A program made the position numbers and the translations under genes. DNA of 25,153 nucleotides from a virus, in IMG/VR virus record IMGVR_UViG_3300032561_000114, positions 1 through 25,153 of that record, one strand, 5' to 3'. The first letter of the stretch is position 1. The number at the start of each line of letters is the position of its first letter. Shown in pieces: positions 22,822 to 25,153 of this stretch. Below the pieces are notes generated by a model. It made no database searches and was not told the DNA's origin. It saw nothing but the letters and a program-made list of their open reading frames with translations.

Positions 22822-23541
22822 CTAAAATTCTAGATTTATCGGAAAATATTCCGCATCCTGCCCGCACCGCCGCCCCCGCGACCGGGCCTGGGCGAGAGCG
22901 CCGAGGCCCGAGCGCAGCGCCGCCAGCGCCGCCGAGCGCTCGCCCCCGGATCTTGTCCGGGGCAAGCTCTGGAGCAGGCTTTCCGGTACGACGTTGTCGA
23001 TCACCACAGCGTCGATCATCGCCGCCACCAGCCGTCCTTGCGGGCAGGCCCGCAGGATTCCATTGGCCTCGGCCATGCGCGCGATCACCCGTTTGGCCGC
23101 CGCGTCGCTGGTGGTGTCGACCGCCGCGCTACGGCCGTGCCGCTCCAACGCCATGCTTTGGGGATGGCGGCGGGGCAACCCGACCACGCGATACCAGCGC
23201 ACCCACAGCGCCCGATACTCCTCGGCCGCCGCTTCCATCTCGTCGGTGATCCATGCCGAAGGTCGCGCCTCCCCGAAATCGCCCAGGCGCCGCTCGCGGC
23301 TGCCGTCGTTGCGGGTGCGCCAGGTCAGCCGCCCCAGGGCGGTTCCCGCCCCCGGGTCCAGGCAGATGGCGGCGATGGCGGCGGCGCCATGGCGGATCAG
23401 GGTATCGACGTCGAGGCCGAGCGAAGCGGCGCGCTGGGCCAGGGCGGCAGGGGGAATGATTAATGGGGGCTGGCGCCGCGCCCGTCCGTTGGGCTCGCGG
23501 TCGACCAGGGAGTTGCGGGGCCGTCCACGCTTCTTGCTCAT
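22822..23541 (-). CDS. uncharacterised basic protein, first gene of the operon; candidate regulator
   Basis: The protein has 239 residues with an excellent AGGAGG 7 nt before ATG 23541. Residues 3-11 (KKRGRPRNS) resemble an AT-hook. The N-terminal 30 residues are very basic and Pro-rich. The rest is helical (AALAQRAASLGLDVDTLIRHGAAAIAAI; EMEAAAEEYRALWVRWYRVVGLP; AAKRVIARMAEANGIL). The C-terminus is Arg/Leu/Ala-rich and partly encoded by a palindromic repeat (22944-22962). I do not recognise a family. Its place between the repressed promoter and the packaging genes suggests a late activator or antiterminator, or a packaging accessory. Confidence 0.7.
   Translation of the reverse strand: MSKKRGRPRNSLVDREPNGRARRQPPLIIPPAALAQRAASLGLDVDTLIRHGAAAIAAICLDPGAGTALGRLTWRTRNDGSRERRLGDFGEARPSAWITDEMEAAAEEYRALWVRWYRVVGLPRRHPQSMALERHGRSAAVDTTSDAAAKRVIARMAEANGILRACPQGRLVAAMIDAVVIDNVVPESLLQSLPRTRSGGERSAALAALRSGLGALAQARSRGRRCGQDAEYFPINLEF
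22944..22962 (+). repeat. second alphaproteobacterial palindromic element, inside the first gene
   Basis: CCCCGGA and TCCGGGG arms flank a 5-nt centre, with the downstream bases (GGGGCAAGCTCT) matching the other copy at 2387-2405 in reverse. It is read in frame and encodes the LPRTRSGG part of the C-terminal region. Confidence 0.75.
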
Positions 23542-23588
23542 GCTGTCCTCCTGAGGTTGCCTTGCCGTTGATCACTATTTGTTCTCAT

Positions 23589-23619
23589 GCCGCCACAGCC
23601 TGAACCGCCGCCGCCACAG
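23589..23619 (-). repeat. 10-bp direct repeat in the operon leader
   Basis: GCCGCCACAG occurs at 23589-23598 and 23610-23619, spaced 21 bp (two helical turns). It lies in the predicted 5' untranslated leader of the leftward transcript (about 23652 to 23542). It could be a protein or RNA binding site. No function is shown. Confidence 0.45.
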
Positions 23620-23658
23620 GGCGCATCGACACAAGGGGTAAGGAATCGGCATGGCGAG

Positions 23659-23687
23659 AGTATCGCGTTATAACGCTAAACGGTCAA
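23659..23687 (-). promoter_or_regulatory. repressed leftward lytic promoter
   Basis: On the minus strand TTGACC (23687-23682) is separated by exactly 17 nt from GATACT (23664-23659): a near-consensus sigma70 promoter. Predicted start near 23652, about 110 nt before the first gene. The palindrome GCGTTATAACGC fills the promoter-proximal part of the spacer, so repressor binding would block RNA polymerase directly. Confidence 0.85.
23665..23676. promoter_or_regulatory. repressor operator O1
   Basis: Perfect 12-bp palindrome GCGTTATAACGC, abutting the -10 of the leftward promoter. An identical copy lies 34 bp away centre to centre. The context (next to an S24 repressor gene) makes it the likely operator. 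Confidence 0.85.
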
Positions 23688-23698
23688 GCCGGGATTTC

Positions 23699-23710
23699 GC
23701 GTTATAACGC
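23699..23710. promoter_or_regulatory. repressor operator O2
   Basis: Second perfect copy of GCGTTATAACGC, also preceded by TC, 11 bp upstream of the leftward -35. It contains TATAAC on the plus strand, which could serve as a -10 for the repressor gene and give autoregulation; no good -35 accompanies it. Confidence 0.8.
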
Positions 23711-23888
23711 ACTCGGGAGTCTGCTATCCCGTGTCTCGATGAGCACGACTCATCGAGACACGGTCGGGCGCGACTGCGACCGCGCCGCTCGTGCGGCGAA
23801 AGCCAAGGCGGACGGAGCTCCGCCGCCCGGCGACTGAGGGCCCGTTGATCGGTTCCGATCAACGGGATTTGGTATTACACTGCCGGCC
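23711..23888. repeat. hairpin-rich spacer between operators and repressor gene
   Basis: A perfect 15-bp stem with 5-nt loop lies at 23729-23743/23749-23763. A bulged GC stem surrounds GGAGCTCC near 23810-23832. A perfect 12-bp palindrome with 2-nt centre lies at 23841-23852/23855-23866, 22 bp before the repressor start. If transcription starts at O2 this would be a structured leader. Otherwise it is a spacer with possible extra binding sites or a host repeat. A 64-codon minus-strand ORF here (23668-23862) is not convincing. Confidence 0.7.
23853..23881 (+). promoter_or_regulatory. possible promoter for a leaderless repressor mRNA
   Basis: TTCCGA (23853-23858), 17 nt, then TACACT (23876-23881). 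The predicted start falls on or next to the ATG at 23889, and no ribosome site is visible before that ATG. A leaderless transcript, as for lambda cI from PRM, is plausible. The hexamers are weak. Confidence 0.35.
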
Positions 23889-24503
23889 ATGGACGCCACA
23901 GAAACCATCCGGGCCGAGTTCAAGCGCTATCTGGCCGCCCATCCCCGCTTGAACGTCAACGCCTGGGCCCACGCCGCCGGGGTCAGCGAGGGGGGGCTGC
24001 GCGATTTCATCAAGGGCCGGGTCAAGACCATCACCGTCAATCAGGTCGAGAAGCTGGCCAAGGCCATCGGCCGCCACGCCGCCGACTTCATCCTTCCGGC
24101 CACGGTGCCGGTGGTGGGCAGGGTCGGGGCCGGGGCCGAGATGCATCCGTTCGACGATGGCCCCAACGGCTCGGGCATCGGCGAGGTCGGCGCCCCGCCC
24201 GGATGCCCCGCCGATGCCGTGGCGGTGGAGGTGGTGGGCGAGTCCATGTTCCCGGATTATTGGGAAGGCGACGTGCTGCTCTATCGCCGCGACTTCCCGT
24301 TCGACCGCTCCGGCTGCCTCTACCGCCATTGTGTGGTCAAGGTGGCCGAGGGGCCGACCCTGGTGAAGCGGATCAAGCCCGGCAGCGCCCCGGACCGGTT
24401 CACCCTCGAATCGACCAACGCGCCGCCGCGCCCGGATCAGCGGATCGAATGGGCGGCACCGATTTTTCACCACGACATGAGCCGGCGCAAACCGCTGGGG
24501 TAA
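23889..24503 (+). CDS. prophage repressor, LexA/CI-like S24 peptidase with HTH
   Basis: The protein has 204 residues. An N-terminal helix-turn-helix spans about residues 22-60 (NAWAHAAGVSEGGLRDFIKGR). The C-terminal S24 domain has the self-cleavage site Ala81-Gly82 (VGRVGAGAE), nucleophile Ser119 in GESMFPDYWEGD and general base Lys160 in LVKRIKP. The spacing (82 to 119 to 160) fits the LexA/CI family. RecA-dependent self-cleavage after DNA damage should therefore induce the prophage. It is divergent from the phage operon. Its likely targets are the two GCGTTATAACGC sites. No Shine-Dalgarno precedes the ATG. Confidence 0.9.
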   Translation: MDATETIRAEFKRYLAAHPRLNVNAWAHAAGVSEGGLRDFIKGRVKTITVNQVEKLAKAIGRHAADFILPATVPVVGRVGAGAEMHPFDDGPNGSGIGEVGAPPGCPADAVAVEVVGESMFPDYWEGDVLLYRRDFPFDRSGCLYRHCVVKVAEGPTLVKRIKPGSAPDRFTLESTNAPPRPDQRIEWAAPIFHHDMSRRKPLG

Positions 24504-24672
24504 GGATTCGGGGGGGCGTCAAGGTCGGGAAGGGTGCTGGCTGCCTCACTCCGCGCCGATCCGGTTGACGCCGACACCCCCTCTCTGTGGGGGGGTGGCG
24601 CGGAACCGCGTGGCCCCCCCATAGACCGCACATGGCCCCAAACTGACGTAGATGCGTTGCAATCAATAGGGC
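24504..24672. other. right junction region, no gene
   Basis: This segment follows the repressor. It holds a C/G-rich hairpin (24575-24581 with 24591-24597) without a T-run, which may still end the repressor transcript. After about 24640 the composition becomes AT-richer. No direct repeat matching the left end (724-860) was found, so no attachment site can be placed. Confidence 0.4.
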
Positions 24673-24675
24673 TTG

Positions 24676-25086
24676 ATGCTTTATTGGTTGTCGGTGTTTA
24701 GCTCTAATGGAAGCTCGGAATTGCCCCCGCCCCTTTTATGTGCCGTATTTCGCCGGCTACCGTGCGTCGGCCCAATCCTTGGGGTCACTATGCTTGCTGT
24801 GGGGTGCGCACCATATTTATCACAGCCAAAGAATGCCATTGCATATGTTCGTTCAGAGTTGATTACAAAATATGGTCTCAGAGAGGTCGAGGCGCAGGAA
24901 CCATTTACAGCGAATGAGGATGGCGGATACTGGATAATAAAAGGAAACAAAGTGCCATGCGGTGCTTGGGATACGGTTAAGATTTCTCGTAATTTAAATT
25001 TTAGATTTGGAGAGAAGTTTGAGCACGCCGCCTCATATTGCGAGCCGCCTCCGACTAAGCCTAATGCAACAAATTCGTCAAAATAG
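24676..25086 (+). CDS. hypothetical AT-rich lipoprotein-like ORF
   Basis: About 136 residues from the only ATG that gives a full signal region; a TTG lies one codon earlier. A hydrophobic stretch with Arg-Arg before it (FRRLPCVGPILGVTMLAVGC) ends in a lipobox-like AVGC, so the first residues may be non-coding and the true start further in. The mature part contains AIAYVRSELITKYGLREVEA, then GGYWIIKGNKVPCGAWDTVKIS and FEHAASYCEPP. The base composition is clearly more AT-rich than the phage genes. No family recognised. It is probably host or transferred DNA outside the prophage. Confidence 0.4.
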   Translation: MLYWLSVFSSNGSSELPPPLLCAVFRRLPCVGPILGVTMLAVGCAPYLSQPKNAIAYVRSELITKYGLREVEAQEPFTANEDGGYWIIKGNKVPCGAWDTVKISRNLNFRFGEKFEHAASYCEPPPTKPNATNSSK

Positions 25087-25116
25087 CTGAAAATTACTCA
25101 GTGAAATCAAGCCGCC

Positions 25117-25136
25117 CCGCAGAATGCGGTCGTTTC
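25117..25136 (+). terminator. possible weak terminator after the AT-rich ORF
   Basis: CCGCA (25117-25121) pairs with TGCGG (25125-25129) around GAA, followed by TCGTTTC. The stem is short and the T-run is interrupted. Confidence 0.3.
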
Positions 25137-25153
25137 TACAAAATACCACTCCC

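Noticed and set aside
23668-23862. 64-codon minus-strand ORF in the regulatory region
   Set aside because: Its Arg/Ser-rich sequence comes from hairpins, it overlaps both operators and the promoter -35, and it has no ribosome site.
860-24503. R-type tailocin (headless tail bacteriocin)
   Set aside because: Terminase, portal, scaffold and coat genes are all present and look intact, so a DNA-containing head is expected.
860-24503. Transposable Mu-like phage
   Set aside because: Some tail genes resemble Mu, but no transposase A/B genes, Gam or Mor/C are seen.
24575-24597. Strong terminator after the repressor
   Set aside because: The C/G arms pair but no T-run follows on the plus strand, so it is only mentioned as a possible transcript end.
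724-24672. attL/attR direct repeats at the prophage ends
   Set aside because: Comparing 724-860 and 1-222 with 24504-24672 by eye gave no convincing shared core, and no tRNA gene lies at either edge.
1-25153. CRISPR array or tRNA/rRNA genes
   Set aside because: The only short tandem repeats are three contiguous 27-bp units inside a gene without spacers; no cloverleaf or rRNA sequence was noticed.

Overview
The window is a high-GC (mostly mid-60s percent by eye) alphaproteobacterial segment carrying an apparently complete, compact prophage with a contractile tail. Codon usage, overall composition and two copies of a CCCCGGA-N5-TCCGGGG palindrome of a kind common in alphaproteobacteria suggest a Rhodospirillales host, perhaps Magnetospirillum-like. 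The host assignment is inference.

Layout. At the left (223-723, + strand) is a secreted HNH-type nuclease gene that I take to be host or flanking DNA. It converges on the prophage. A terminator (733-765) and a perfect 24-bp inverted repeat (788-852) lie between them. From about 860 to 23541 every gene is on the minus strand, so transcription runs right to left. In transcription order: an uncharacterised basic protein (23541), terminase small and large subunits, a DUF4055-type portal, scaffold, P22-like coat protein, four to five connector/neck genes, contractile tail sheath, tail tube, tail assembly chaperone with a canonical -1 frameshift site, an HK97-gp10-like protein, tape measure, baseplate genes (gpU-like, gpX, gpD, gpV, gp25/W, J, I), tail fibre, a DUF4376-like fibre-associated protein, then lysis genes (membrane/coiled-coil protein, endolysin, holin-lipoprotein fusion, lipoprotein).

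The switch lies at 23542-23888. A near-consensus sigma70 promoter on the minus strand (TTGACC-N17-GATACT) carries one copy of the palindrome GCGTTATAACGC inside its spacer and a second copy just upstream of the -35. Divergently transcribed is an S24/LexA-like repressor (23889-24503, +) with HTH, Ala81-Gly82 cleavage site and Ser119/Lys160 dyad, so SOS induction is expected. The DNA between the two is rich in perfect hairpins.

How it works together (inference). RecA-stimulated self-cleavage of the repressor would free the single strong promoter. That promoter reads directly into packaging, head, tail and lysis genes. The operon is cut by a series of intrinsic-terminator hairpins placed just upstream of gene starts, so the first gene product may be an antiterminator or late activator. 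No integrase, replication or recombination gene is seen between the flanking genes. The element is therefore a minimal prophage, a decayed one, or a domesticated particle-producing (gene-transfer-agent-like) element.

Right of the repressor (24504-25153) the composition turns markedly AT-richer, with one doubtful lipoprotein-like ORF. No tRNA, rRNA, CRISPR array or insertion sequence was found.
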